This document shows, piece after piece, positions 37,280 through 46,044 of a DNA stretch of 64,000 bases. Numbering within the stretch: position 1 is the first letter of the stretch; each line of letters starts with the position of its first letter. The notes beneath the pieces are model-generated. The model was not told the origin of the DNA, did not search any database, and was given only the letters and a program-made list of their open reading frames with translations. The stretch is taken from assembly GCF_000515215.1 (NCBI RefSeq), contig NZ_KI911557.1, forward strand, positions 2,971,741-3,035,740. The letters run 5' to 3'. This stretch comes from Methylomonas sp. 11b. GTDB taxonomy: Bacteria > Pseudomonadota > Gammaproteobacteria > Methylococcales > Methylomonadaceae. Made by a program: the position numbers and the translations under genes.

Positions 37280-38092
37280 CTACTGCAATACAAACTTAAC
37301 ACCTATCACCAGCAGCAAGGTTGCCAGTACCGGACGCAGAAAATATTCCGGAATCTTGGCACTCAGATGACTGCCGATCCAGATTCCCGGCACCGACCCC
37401 AGCAACAAACTGATCAACAAATCCAGATCGAAATTCCCCAAACTCAAATGCCCCAAACCGGCCACTGCGGTCAAAGGAATCGCATGCGCCAAATCGGTAC
37501 CGACAATTTTCAACGTGGTCATTCTGGGATACAGAAATAACAAAGCCACAGTTCCTAAAGCGCCGGCGCCAACCGAGGATAAAGTGACCAACACTCCAAG
37601 TACCGCACCGGTAAACACCGTCGCAACTTTTTCCCAGCGCGGCGAAAAACGGCCGCTATTTTCCTGGTTGCTATGCTCATCATCGATTGCCCCCGTCTTG
37701 GCGGCTTTACGCAACAGAATACTGCGAACCAGCAAAGCCAGAGCCGTCAGTAACAAGGCCACACCCAAAGTAAACGTAATCGCGCCGGTCACTTCCTTGC
37801 CGACCTCCATCAGATTTTTCAGCACATACAAAGTGATACCGGCGAACGGCAAACTACCCAGTGCCAACCAGCCGACGATTTTCCAGTCCACCGAACCATG
37901 CTTGCCGTGATGAACAAACACCCCGGCGGTTTTCGTAATCGACGCATACAGTAAATCCGTGCCTACCGCGACGGCCGGTTTAAAGCCAAACAAAAACACC
38001 AGAAGCGGCGTCATCAAAGAACCGCCGCCAACACCGGTAACACCGACCAGCATACCCACGACAAATCCGGATGCCGTATACATTAAATTCAT
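37280..38092 (-). CDS. TauE/SafE family sulfite/anion exporter-like protein
   Basis: A 270-residue inner-membrane protein with about eight TM segments. The family signature GMLVGVTGVGGGSLMTPLLVFLFGFKPAVAVGTDLLYASITKTAG is present, repeated in weaker form as VTLSSVGAGALGTVALLFLYPRMTTLKIVGTDLAHAIPLT. Members export sulfite, sulfoacetate or taurine; the substrate here is unknown. The ATG at 38092 has AAGGTGAT about six bases upstream; a TTG six bases earlier is also in frame. Confidence 0.9.
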   Translation of the reverse strand: MNLMYTASGFVVGMLVGVTGVGGGSLMTPLLVFLFGFKPAVAVGTDLLYASITKTAGVFVHHGKHGSVDWKIVGWLALGSLPFAGITLYVLKNLMEVGKEVTGAITFTLGVALLLTALALLVRSILLRKAAKTGAIDDEHSNQENSGRFSPRWEKVATVFTGAVLGVLVTLSSVGAGALGTVALLFLYPRMTTLKIVGTDLAHAIPLTAVAGLGHLSLGNFDLDLLISLLLGSVPGIWIGSHLSAKIPEYFLRPVLATLLLVIGVKFVLQ

Positions 38093-38306
38093 AGACAATC
38101 ACCTTAAACTTCATAATATTCGATAAGTGACCTCATTATGCCAGCCCAGTCACTCAGCTTATTAATGATTAAATTGCATATGTATATTTAATTTTTAGAT
38201 ATTTATCTGCCTGAGCGCAATTTACTCAACACCTAAATGACTGAGCTCGACGCCATCCTCTAGTAAACTGACTCTTATTCGCTAAAATCCAACTTTAGGA
38301 GGATTT

Positions 38307-38729
38307 ATGGTTAGGCATGCAATAGTTTTAGTATTTGGCTGGTTTTTGTCAGGTACGGCCTTCGGTGATCAAGATGACTGGGTCTACACGCCTCGTCAAC
38401 AGCCGCAGCAACGACAATACCGGCAGCAACCCGAACAGCGGCAATACAATCGCCGAGACAATTACAGCAATGACCATGACCAGTATCGTGATCGTGATCG
38501 TGATCGTGATCGTGATCGTGATCGTGATTATCAAGACTATCAAAGAAATCAAGGCAACCAAGATTTTCAGGGCTATCGAGGTGGTTATCGGGGCTATATT
38601 CCTCAGCCTCCGACCGGCTATCAGGCTCCAGCCGATTATTATGGATTACCGCCAGTAAGGGGGTTCGTCTACCCACCGCAACCGCAGCAAATGCCGGGGT
38701 TCGAGAATCACCCTCGCGGACGCTGGTAG
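38307..38729 (+). CDS. Small secreted Gln/Tyr/Arg-rich protein with (RD)7 repeat and YGLPPVRGF motif
   Basis: A 140-residue predicted secreted protein. A signal peptide (VRHAIVLVFGWFLSGTAFG) is followed by a Gln/Arg-rich region, a run of seven Arg-Asp dipeptides encoded by a 6-base microsatellite (38487-38528), a Gly/Tyr-rich segment and, at residues 105-122, YQAPADYYGLPPVRGFVY. It ends RGRW. The same 18-residue block occurs in the protein at 47846-48127. TAGGAGG lies before the ATG. Structure is likely disordered; function unknown. It is not an RNA helicase or nucleolar-like protein: only the low-complexity repeats are shared. Confidence 0.7.
   Translation: MVRHAIVLVFGWFLSGTAFGDQDDWVYTPRQQPQQRQYRQQPEQRQYNRRDNYSNDHDQYRDRDRDRDRDRDRDYQDYQRNQGNQDFQGYRGGYRGYIPQPPTGYQAPADYYGLPPVRGFVYPPQPQQMPGFENHPRGRW
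38487..38528 (+). repeat. Hexanucleotide tandem repeat (CGTGAT)x7
   Basis: Seven exact copies of CGTGAT inside the coding region of the small secreted protein give Arg-Asp repeats. As six is a multiple of three, copy-number change would alter the length of the protein but not the frame. Confidence 0.95.
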
Positions 38730-39146
38730 CTGTAAAACTAATTGATCCTTAGCATGAAAAATGGCATCAGGCTTTCGACATTTTTTCACTAAGATTTACC
38801 TTATGATTCTGAGCGTTTTTGTCGGGAATTCGATAAATTGTCGGATAGTTGGCAAGCGTTCCCGGAGATAGGCTTTTTGGCGGGCTTGGGGGTTGCCATG
38901 AAAGTGCCGACTTTCTGTTTACAAGGACACGCTGAACACACTGGTCGCACTAGTGGATCGACAAGCTCACCACGAACGGAATCAATAACATATGGTTCGC
39001 CTTGAGCCTGGTGATGGACTTACTCAGAGCCGCGTTAAGTTTTAAAAACAAACAGTTATTTCCGAATTTTGGACCCGGCGGAAATTGGTCATGATTTTGC
39101 TTGGCGGTTAATGCCTGTGCAAATCAAATCGACTAAGGGGAATAAA
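38730..39146. other. Intergenic stretch, no gene recognised
   Basis: 417 bases with an open 71-codon plus-strand frame (38793-39005; no start codon supported) that includes a peptide with FDKLSDSWQAFPEIGF. I do not recognise it; it could be a remnant. Bases 38958-38979 resemble the dispersed GACAAGCTCACCACGAACGG element common in proteobacteria. No strong terminator was seen. Confidence 0.4.
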
Positions 39147-39602
39147 ATGTTTGAACACAAAAATCTTGACGGTACTTGGAACCGCGTTGTTTCAAAAAGC
39201 GATGCGTTTCTAAGCGGTGATATTCTGGAAACTCGGGATATGGTCGGCACCGAACCCGAGAAAATCGCCCGTATGCAATTTGCTGTGATCGGCCAGTACT
39301 TGGTCGAACGTTGCCTGCCTCCGGAAGCCTTGAGTGAAACTTGGGCGCAGGATGCCGGCAAACTGCCTTGGTGGGATTCGGTAAAAAACCCGCCGCATAT
39401 GGGCATTATCGCCGACTTCAACAGCCACAACGGCGGTCTGCATCGTATTCCTTTCGACGCCAATCATAATGTCGTCGGCTTTGCCAGCGATGGCGAGGAA
39501 ATCGTTCTCGGCAAAGGTGTGTACACAGTCACCCGCAAAAGCGATGGCAAAGAGTTAAGCGCTGCATCGCAGAGTGAGCTGCGTGCGTTGTATTTCGCGT
39601 AA
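39147..39602 (+). CDS. Hypothetical cytosolic protein
   Basis: A 151-residue protein without signal peptide or TM segments. Features: MFEHKNLDGTWNRVVSKSDAF, MQFAVIGQYLVERCLPPEALSETW and a C-terminal part GFASDGEEIVLGKGVYTVTRKSDGKELSAASQSELRALYFA. No family was recognised. AAGGGG lies six bases upstream of the ATG at 39147, which is chosen over an upstream in-frame start at 39069 that has no ribosome-binding site. A hairpin follows 22 bp later. Confidence 0.65.
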   Translation: MFEHKNLDGTWNRVVSKSDAFLSGDILETRDMVGTEPEKIARMQFAVIGQYLVERCLPPEALSETWAQDAGKLPWWDSVKNPPHMGIIADFNSHNGGLHRIPFDANHNVVGFASDGEEIVLGKGVYTVTRKSDGKELSAASQSELRALYFA

Positions 39603-40023
39603 CCGGTGGATTGATCGGCATAGAACTGGGTTGAGCCAAGCAAAACCCAGTTTATTAACCCGGCCCACAAATATCGTCGCTCCCGCGCAAGCAGGAGCCC
39701 TGTTTTCACACTGGATTCCTGCTTACGCGGGAATGACGGTATCAGGGAATTTAAGGGCTTGGCTAATATAAAGTTTGGAATAACCATGATCGACCTTGAA
39801 TTCTAATTCTGTCCTTAACTTCGAATAGTTGGTTTCCCTGAAACGCCCGCCACACTCAGGCGGAGACCCAGATTTTTGATTATCTCTCGGTCTCGGATGC
39901 TCCGTATCGATATGCAGTTTTCTCACTTCCCGCTCACCGGCATGATGTGTTTTAGGTAATAATCGGCACGTAGCTGAGAATGTTACGAGTTTTATCGCTG
40001 AATGTAGATTATCGGAACAGAAC
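39603..40023. other. Intergenic stretch with REP-like palindromes
   Basis: 421 bases. After the hairpin at 39624, two copies of the CCCGC-AAGC type palindrome lie at 39678-39700 (GCTCCCGCGCAAGCAGGAGC) and 39715-39734 (ATTCCTGC/GCGGGAAT around TTAC). Part of this is the widespread CTGGATTCC...GGGAATGACG repeat. No gene was recognised in the rest; short open frames on the minus strand are unsupported. Confidence 0.6.
39624..39655 (+). terminator. Hairpin after the hypothetical gene
   Basis: AACTGGGTT (39624-39632) pairs with AACCCAGTT (39644-39652) around an 11-base loop, followed by TATT. A modest terminator candidate. Confidence 0.5.
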
Positions 40024-40809
40024 ATGGGTATACAGGATCGCGACTACTACCGGGAAAAATATAAACAGGCGTCGCAAGGCAGTAGTCCCGATTTTGTCGC
40101 CAATCAGACGATGCAGCAGGGTCGCGGAAAATCAAGTAACAGCGGCATTCGCTATCTTTTGTTTCCGGTCTTAACCATTGCCGCGCTGTGGTACGGCGCC
40201 GATGCCTTTTTGCGGTTCGAAAAGGCCAAAAGGCAGGCTGACATACCGCTACCAGTGGCTATTGCTCCGCAAGCCCAACCACAATCCAATCTCATTTCCC
40301 CAAAAGCCGGTGGCGTGGTTTTAAAAACCGACCCGCAAGGCCATTTTCGCGGTACGGTGTTAGTCAATAATGTGCCCATGCCTTTTCTGATCGATACCGG
40401 CGCGACCAAAACCGTGATTCCGAGCAGTATGGCAATCGAAGCAGGTCTGCCCTTCGGCGGCGTGGTGCAATCGAATACCGCCGGCGGCAAAGTAGCGGAT
40501 CGCGCAACTCAAATCACAAGCTTGGTTTTGGGTAGCGCCGTCATCAAAAATCTCGATGCGCACATCAACGACCATTTGGATGAAGTGTTGATTGGCATGA
40601 ATACTTTAAAATATTTCCAGATGACGCAAACCGGCAATACGCTGACCTTGGTAGCCAATAACCAAGCCGGCAACAGACCCGCGAATCAGTCCGTGACCAG
40701 TCTGGAAACTATGGCCGCCAATCAGCCGGTTAAAAAGCCCACGCCCATCAAAAAAACCGTGCATTGCGATGAACGTAAGGTCTGCACGACAACCTACAGC
40801 GATCATTGA
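40024..40809 (+). CDS. TIGR02281-type retropepsin-like aspartic protease
   Basis: A 261-residue membrane-anchored protein. A short cytosolic lead precedes one TM (YLLFPVLTIAALWYGADAF), then a periplasmic clan AA aspartic protease domain with the catalytic motif FLIDTGATKTVIP (Asp-Thr-Gly) and VLIGMNTLKYFQMTQTGNTLTLV. The domain would form the active site as a homodimer, as in retropepsins. The substrate is unknown. The stop overlaps the next start by TGATG. Confidence 0.88.
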   Translation: MGIQDRDYYREKYKQASQGSSPDFVANQTMQQGRGKSSNSGIRYLLFPVLTIAALWYGADAFLRFEKAKRQADIPLPVAIAPQAQPQSNLISPKAGGVVLKTDPQGHFRGTVLVNNVPMPFLIDTGATKTVIPSSMAIEAGLPFGGVVQSNTAGGKVADRATQITSLVLGSAVIKNLDAHINDHLDEVLIGMNTLKYFQMTQTGNTLTLVANNQAGNRPANQSVTSLETMAANQPVKKPTPIKKTVHCDERKVCTTTYSDH

Positions 40810-41432
40810 TGTCAGCCATTAGCAGCAGTTTTTATGCGTACCTCTCTCGTCTGCGTTGGATCAAGCGTTGGGGTTTGAAGCGCAACGCCCATGAAGAAAA
40901 CGTCATGGAGCATAGCTGGGAAGTAGCGGTGATTGCCCATACCCTGGCGTTGATCAAAAATCGCTATTTTGGTGGTCAAGTCGACGCCAATGCCGTGGCC
41001 ACCGCCGCGTTGTATCATGATGTAACCGAAGTGATTACCGGCGATTTGCCGACGCCGATCAAATACCATTCGCCGGCGATACTTGGCGCGTATAAGCAAA
41101 TCGAACAGCAGGCCGAAACCGAACTGTTGAACCTGTTGCCGGACGCATTGCGCGAGGATTTTCGATCATTTATTCAACACGAAAACCTGCCGGATGCTCA
41201 TCAGCACATCATTAAAGCGGCCGACAAGATTTCCGCCTACTTAAAATGCCAAGCCGAACTCAAGGCCGGCAACACCGAGTTTGAAATGGCCGCCGCGCAG
41301 TTGGCTAAGAATATTCATGAATTGCAGCAGCCGGAAGTGGTGTTTTTTATGCAGGCCTTTGCGCCCAGTTGTGGCTTAACCCTGGATGGCTTAATACAAA
41401 AAAGCGATTCCGAAAAAGACCGGACTCTATAA
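40809..41432 (+). CDS. yfbR: 5'-deoxynucleotidase YfbR
   Basis: A 207-residue HD-domain phosphohydrolase that dephosphorylates deoxyribonucleoside 5'-monophosphates in E. coli. It aligns closely with E. coli YfbR from memory: FYAYLSRLRWIKRWGLKRNAHEENVMEHSWEVAVIAH, TAALYHDVTEVITGDLPTPIKY with the HD metal site, and ADKISAYLKCQAEL. The ATG at 40809 is used; its upstream TTG at 40806 is also open. Translationally coupled to the protease. Its 3' end overlaps the convergent regulator by 6 bp. Confidence 0.93.
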   Translation: MSAISSSFYAYLSRLRWIKRWGLKRNAHEENVMEHSWEVAVIAHTLALIKNRYFGGQVDANAVATAALYHDVTEVITGDLPTPIKYHSPAILGAYKQIEQQAETELLNLLPDALREDFRSFIQHENLPDAHQHIIKAADKISAYLKCQAELKAGNTEFEMAAAQLAKNIHELQQPEVVFFMQAFAPSCGLTLDGLIQKSDSEKDRTL

Positions 41433-42188
41433 TCCGCGCTCCAGTAGTTTCAACTGATTTTTAAATTCGCTTTTCAACCGATAAAGCTGCGCCGGCCTAT
41501 GCGCGCCGGCGGATTCGGTCTGCCCAGCGACCGCTTCCAACACCCCTAATTCATCCATTTTTCGCCGAAAGCTGACTTTATTCAACGTTTCGCCTAGGCA
41601 GGCCTCGTAAATCTTCTGCAATCTTGGCAGGCTAAAGGTTTCACCGGCCAAGTAACAAGGCAAGGAGGAATACTGCGACTTGTTACGAATCCGATCCACG
41701 GCAGCGGCAATGATTTCGTTATGGTCAAACGGTAAACGCCGCAAGGCATCCACCGGACAAATCATTAGGCCCGGATTGGTTGCGGACAGGATCAAATCGG
41801 CATCGACCAAGGCAAAATACACTACCGAGATTGACCAGCCGCGTGGATCTCGCGCTGCGCCGGCAAATGTTTTTAGTTGCTCTAAATAGGGCGGCAGCAA
41901 GCCGGTTTTTTGTTGCAGGATGCGTACTGAGGCGTCCAGGCAATCCCTATCATCTTGGGCATGAATATAACCGCCGGGCAAGGCTTCCTGGTTTGCGTAG
42001 GGTTCTTTGTCGCGTTTGGACAGCGTGACGCACAAGCGATCTTCTTTGATGATCAGTAAGACGATATCGACGGTTGAAATAATAGCTTCGAGCATATCAA
42101 TGTTAAGTTGGGTGATGTTGAGGATCAAACTTAGTAAAGAATTATAAACAATTCTATCAATACCCATATACAAAGCTGTATCTGACAT
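41427..42188 (-). CDS. nrtR: NrtR-type Nudix transcriptional regulator of NAD metabolism
   Basis: A 253-residue protein with an N-terminal Nudix-like domain (LCVTLSKRDKEPYANQEALPGGYIH) whose hydrolase motif is not intact (CLDASVRILQQKTGLLP in place of a full REUXEEXGU), as expected for NrtR regulators that bind rather than cleave ADP-ribose. The C-terminal winged HTH (FSLPRLQKIYEACLGETLNKVSFRRKMDELGVLE) is typical. It faces the NAD salvage operon, its usual target. The long start at 42188 has a weak ribosome-binding site; an internal ATG at 42095 (MLEAIISTVDIVLL) may be the true start, removing a 31-residue AT-rich hydrophobic extension. Confidence 0.88.
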   Translation of the reverse strand: MSDTALYMGIDRIVYNSLLSLILNITQLNIDMLEAIISTVDIVLLIIKEDRLCVTLSKRDKEPYANQEALPGGYIHAQDDRDCLDASVRILQQKTGLLPPYLEQLKTFAGAARDPRGWSISVVYFALVDADLILSATNPGLMICPVDALRRLPFDHNEIIAAAVDRIRNKSQYSSLPCYLAGETFSLPRLQKIYEACLGETLNKVSFRRKMDELGVLEAVAGQTESAGAHRPAQLYRLKSEFKNQLKLLERGL

Positions 42189-42194
42189 ATTTTT

Positions 42195-42217
42195 GTTAGT
42201 TGCATTATTAAACTAAC
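42195..42217. promoter_or_regulatory. Candidate NrtR operator in the divergent promoter region
   Basis: A perfect 7-bp inverted repeat, GTTAGTT (42195-42201) and AACTAAC (42211-42217), separated by the AT-rich GCATTATTA, lies 47 bp upstream of the nicotinamidase ATG and just upstream of the regulator. Its place and AT-rich palindromic form fit an NrtR site, which would repress both directions. The consensus differs between lineages, so binding is inferred. Confidence 0.55.
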
Positions 42218-42263
42218 TTGGTTAAGCTAAGCCCATCTCAAATATCTTCGCAGGTTAACGCCC

Positions 42264-43112
42264 ATGGCCAATACTCAATTACTGATCATCGATGCGCAAA
42301 ACGACTTTTGCGATTACTCCAAAGAGGCTTACGTTCCGGCCCTACCCGTGCCCGGCGCCTATCAGGATTGCCTGAGACTGGCGCAGCTGATTGAGCAAGT
42401 TGGACTTGCCATTAGCGGCATTATCGCCACGCTCGATACCCATCACATGATCGATCTAGCGCACAACACATCTTGGCTAACTGAACACGGCGCAGCACCG
42501 CCGCCATTTTCCGTGGTCACTGCTGCTGATTTTTTAGCTGGCCGTTATCGCCTGGCCGCCACACCGGTGTCACCGGAGCAAAACGATTATGTTCTAAACT
42601 ATCTGCAACAACTGGAACAGATGCAGCGGCCTTTTATCCTTTGGCCGCCGCATTGTTTAATCGGCACACCGGGACACAATCTTAACCCCGAGTTGGCGCA
42701 AGCCTTGAGCGACTGGGAAACGCGGACCTGCAAAGCCGTTACGCTCGTGCAAAAAGGCGAAAACATTTGGACGGAAAGCTTTTCGGCGTTAAAGGCGGTA
42801 ATTCCCGATCCTGCCGATCAGGCTACGCACTTGAATCTGGCCGTGTTGAAAATGCTCGCTCAGTCGGATCGTTTAATAATCGCCGGCCAAGCCAGCAGTC
42901 ATTGCGTCAAAGAAACGATTTGCGACATCTTGCAGTTCGGTACCGCAGAGCTAAAACACAAGCTGGTAATTCTGACTGACTGCATGAGTCCTGTGAGTGG
43001 ATTCGAAGCGGCAGTTGAGCAATTTTTTACCGAACTGCACGCACAGGGCATTCGTCTGGCGACCAGCACCGAAATTGCCTTAGAACTCGCCTCCGCAAAC
43101 CCTAAAGAATAA
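42264..43112 (+). CDS. pncA: Nicotinamidase-like cysteine hydrolase (isochorismatase fold)
   Basis: A 282-residue hydrolase, longer than PncA of E. coli (about 213). The triad residues are Asp in LLIIDAQNDF, Lys in LVQKGENIW and Cys in AGQASSHCVKET. A metal-site His pair is present (LDTHHMIDLAHNTSW). In the family, nicotinamide is deamidated to nicotinate, and the operon context (pncB next) supports this role. RBS-stop overlap with pncB gives tight coupling. A conserved insertion around WPPHCLIGTPGHNLNP is the usual PncA signature. Confidence 0.85.
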   Translation: MANTQLLIIDAQNDFCDYSKEAYVPALPVPGAYQDCLRLAQLIEQVGLAISGIIATLDTHHMIDLAHNTSWLTEHGAAPPPFSVVTAADFLAGRYRLAATPVSPEQNDYVLNYLQQLEQMQRPFILWPPHCLIGTPGHNLNPELAQALSDWETRTCKAVTLVQKGENIWTESFSALKAVIPDPADQATHLNLAVLKMLAQSDRLIIAGQASSHCVKETICDILQFGTAELKHKLVILTDCMSPVSGFEAAVEQFFTELHAQGIRLATSTEIALELASANPKE

Positions 43113-43121
43113 GGAATGCTC

Positions 43122-44312
43122 ATGACTGCCATCGTCAAAAGCCTGCTAGAAAACGATTTGTACAAATTTCCGATGTGGCAAACCATGCTGCATAAGCGCC
43201 CGGAAGCCAGTGCCGAATACGATTTTATCTGTCGGAGCACACCGGAATATCCGCTGGCTGAGTTGCTAGGCGATGTCAAACAAGAACTGGATCAGCTCTG
43301 TTCCCTGCAATTTGCCGACGACGAACTGGCCTATCTAGCCAAGCTGCGTTACTTGAAGCCGGACTTCATCGAGTTCCTGTCCTTGTTTCGGTTCAGAAGC
43401 AAATACATCAAGGCATTTGCCGAAGGCGACACCCTGAGAATTCAAGCCCAGGGTCCGCAAGTGCATGTGATGAATTTCGAGATTTTTTGTCTGTACATCG
43501 TCTCGGAACTATATTTTCGCCGCTTCGATCAGGCTGTGCTGCTCGCTGAAGGCCGGCGGCGTTTACAGGAAAAATTGGCAACGTTAAAAGCCTTTGCCGA
43601 ACAGCCCGCAAAAACCCACGCCTTTGAGATTTTCGATTTTGGTTTACGCCGGCGCGCCTGGGGTAGTTGGCAAGAAGAAGTCGTGCGCACGTTTCAAGCC
43701 GAGGTGCCGAGTTTGTTCAAAGGTACGTCCAATGTGTATCTGGCCAAACAGTTCGGTTTAACGCCGATTGGGACGATGGCGCATGAATATCTGCAATCGT
43801 ACCAAGCGCATGTGGTGCGGCTGCGAGAATTTCAACGTATGGCTTTGGAAGATTGGGCGCAGGAGTTTCGCGGCGATTTAGGCGTCGCTTTAACCGACAC
43901 CATCGGCATGGATGCTTTTCTGCGCGATTTTGATTTGTATTTTGCCAAGTTGTTTGACGGCCTGCGGCATGACTCCGGCGACCCGGTGGTTTGGGGTGAA
44001 GAAGCCATCGCCCATTATCAAAAACTACGCATCAATCCGCACAGCAAGCGCCTGGTGTTTTCGGATGGATTGGATATTCCCAAGGCGATTGGCCTGTATG
44101 AACACTTTGCGGATCGCATTCAGCTGGGCTTTGGCATCGGCACCCATTTAACTAACGATCTTGGCGGTCCCAAACCTTTGAATATTGTGATGAAGCTGGT
44201 GCGCTGTAACGGCGACCCGGTGGCGAAATTGTCCGACGCCCCCGGCAAGACCTTATGCAACGACCAAACCTTTATTGCCTATTTGCGGCAGATTTTTAAT
44301 CACTACGCCTAA
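43122..44312 (+). CDS. pncB: Nicotinate phosphoribosyltransferase
   Basis: A 396-residue enzyme that joins nicotinate to phosphoribosyl pyrophosphate, giving nicotinate mononucleotide. Conserved segments: LLENDLYKFPMWQTML, FEIFDFGLRRRAWGSWQEEVVR, GTSNVYLAKQFGLTPIGTMAHEYLQSYQ, LYFAKLFDGLRHDSGDPVVWGEEAI and LGFGIGTHLTNDLGGPKPLNIVMK. The ATG at 43122 is preferred because AAGGA ends six bases upstream; an ATG at 43116 is too close to it. Confidence 0.95.
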   Translation: MTAIVKSLLENDLYKFPMWQTMLHKRPEASAEYDFICRSTPEYPLAELLGDVKQELDQLCSLQFADDELAYLAKLRYLKPDFIEFLSLFRFRSKYIKAFAEGDTLRIQAQGPQVHVMNFEIFCLYIVSELYFRRFDQAVLLAEGRRRLQEKLATLKAFAEQPAKTHAFEIFDFGLRRRAWGSWQEEVVRTFQAEVPSLFKGTSNVYLAKQFGLTPIGTMAHEYLQSYQAHVVRLREFQRMALEDWAQEFRGDLGVALTDTIGMDAFLRDFDLYFAKLFDGLRHDSGDPVVWGEEAIAHYQKLRINPHSKRLVFSDGLDIPKAIGLYEHFADRIQLGFGIGTHLTNDLGGPKPLNIVMKLVRCNGDPVAKLSDAPGKTLCNDQTFIAYLRQIFNHYA

Positions 44313-44332
44313 GTTCTGCATAGGAATTTTTT

Positions 44333-46033
44333 ATGTCTACACGTAATGCCTTGACTGTCGCCATCGCGCAAATTAATCCGATGGTCGGCGATTTTGCCGG
44401 CAATCTTGAGATTGCCCAGGATGCTTTCCGGCAAGCCAGCGAGCAGAAGGCGCAACTGTTGGTATTTCCGGAGCTGTCTTTGTGTGGTTATTACCCCGGC
44501 GACCTGTTGAACGAATCGGCTTTTATCCGTAAAGCCTACGAAGCGCTGGCGGACCTGGCCGCTTTCTCGAAACAGTATCCGGGCATCAGCGCCATTGTCG
44601 GCATGCCGATAAAGTCGACCGGGCCAGGCAAGCCGCTGTATAACGCGCTGATTGCCGTTCATAACGGCGAAATGATTGCCGAATATCATAAGCAACTACT
44701 GCCTACCTACAATATTTTCGACGAGCGCCGTCACTTCGAACCGGGCCAGCAAGGCGCGGTTAGCATCGAGATCGGCAGCTACAAGGTCGGGCTGATGATT
44801 TGCGAAGACGGCTGGAACGACAATACCGACGATTATCCGGTCAATCCTTACGAAGCGCTTGCTGAAACTCACCCGGATTTTGTGGTCAGCATTAATGCCA
44901 GCCCGTCCAATATTGGTAAACGCACACAAAGGCATCAGGTGATTTGCGGCGCGGCCCGCCGACATGGCTTGCCGATACTTTACGTCAATCAAGTCGGTGG
45001 GCAAGACAGTATTGTGTTCGACGGTGCTTCCTTTGCGGTGAATGCCGATGGCGAAATTGCGCGCGAATGGCCGGCTTTCGAAACCGTGATAGACACGCTG
45101 CGTTTTGCAGAGGGCGAATTTCAAACCATTGCGCAACCGGCCCAATCCCAAATTGATAACGATCAGGAATTCATTCTGCAACACATATTGTTGGGCTTAC
45201 GGGACTATGTGCGGCGTTGCGGCTTCAAGCAAGTCGTGGTGGGTTCGTCGGGCGGCATCGATTCGGCATTAACGATTGCCATTGCCGCCGAGGCCTTGGG
45301 GCCGGAGAATGTCATAGCGATCACGATGCCGTCTGCATTTTCCAGTAGCGGTTCGGTGAGCGATTCGCAACTGCTCTGCGATGCCTTGGGCGTAGCGCTT
45401 TACAGCTATCCGATCAAGACGCTGGTGAATGATTTTGGCTCGCAATTTCTAAGCAGTTTTACCGACGAACTGCGTGGTTTGAGTTTGGAAAATCTGCAGG
45501 CACGTTTACGCGGCACCATCCTGATGGCGTACTCCAACCACACCGGCGCAATGGTCCTTACCACCGGCAACAAAAGCGAAATATCGGTGGGATATTGCAC
45601 GCTGTACGGCGATACCAACGGCGGTTTGGGCCTGATCGGGGACCTTTACAAAACCGAGGTGTATCGCTTGTCTGCTTACATCAATCAGCGTGCGGGGCGA
45701 GAAATCATTCCCGCAGCGATTTTAACGAAACCGCCTTCTGCTGAATTGGCGCCCGATCAAAAAGACACCGATAGCTTGCCGCCTTACGAGGTGTTGGATG
45801 AAATCTTGAAACTGCTGATCGAAGGCAAGCAGTTGGCTGCGCGGGAATATCAACAAGCCCGGGAGTTTGTGGCAAGCTATAGAGCCACCGCCGCCGGCGA
45901 AGCGGTGTACCAGCGCATCGTCGGCATGATAGCGCGCAACGAGTACAAGCGCCGGCAAGCGCCGCCGATTATTCGGGTGCGGCCCAGAGCGTTCGGCGCC
46001 GGCCGGCAAATGCCGATTGCGGCCAAGCACTAA
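44333..46033 (+). CDS. nadE: Glutamine-dependent NAD+ synthetase
   Basis: A 566-residue two-domain enzyme. The N-terminal nitrilase-like glutaminase (residues 1-270) has the Glu-Lys-Cys triad in LLVFPELSLCGYYP, EYHKQLLPTYNIFDERRHFEPG and GLMICEDGWN. The C-terminal synthetase carries VVVGSSGGIDSALT (P-loop SGGxDS) and ISVGYCTLYGDTNGG. It converts nicotinate adenine dinucleotide to NAD+ with ammonia from glutamine. It follows pncB by 20 bp. Confidence 0.95.
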   Translation: MSTRNALTVAIAQINPMVGDFAGNLEIAQDAFRQASEQKAQLLVFPELSLCGYYPGDLLNESAFIRKAYEALADLAAFSKQYPGISAIVGMPIKSTGPGKPLYNALIAVHNGEMIAEYHKQLLPTYNIFDERRHFEPGQQGAVSIEIGSYKVGLMICEDGWNDNTDDYPVNPYEALAETHPDFVVSINASPSNIGKRTQRHQVICGAARRHGLPILYVNQVGGQDSIVFDGASFAVNADGEIAREWPAFETVIDTLRFAEGEFQTIAQPAQSQIDNDQEFILQHILLGLRDYVRRCGFKQVVVGSSGGIDSALTIAIAAEALGPENVIAITMPSAFSSSGSVSDSQLLCDALGVALYSYPIKTLVNDFGSQFLSSFTDELRGLSLENLQARLRGTILMAYSNHTGAMVLTTGNKSEISVGYCTLYGDTNGGLGLIGDLYKTEVYRLSAYINQRAGREIIPAAILTKPPSAELAPDQKDTDSLPPYEVLDEILKLLIEGKQLAAREYQQAREFVASYRATAAGEAVYQRIVGMIARNEYKRRQAPPIIRVRPRAFGAGRQMPIAAKH

Positions 46034-46044
46034 GGGTAAACGCG

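Noticed and set aside
38487..38528. Tandem repeat considered as a CRISPR-like array.
   Set aside because: The unit is six bases with no spacers and lies inside a coding sequence.
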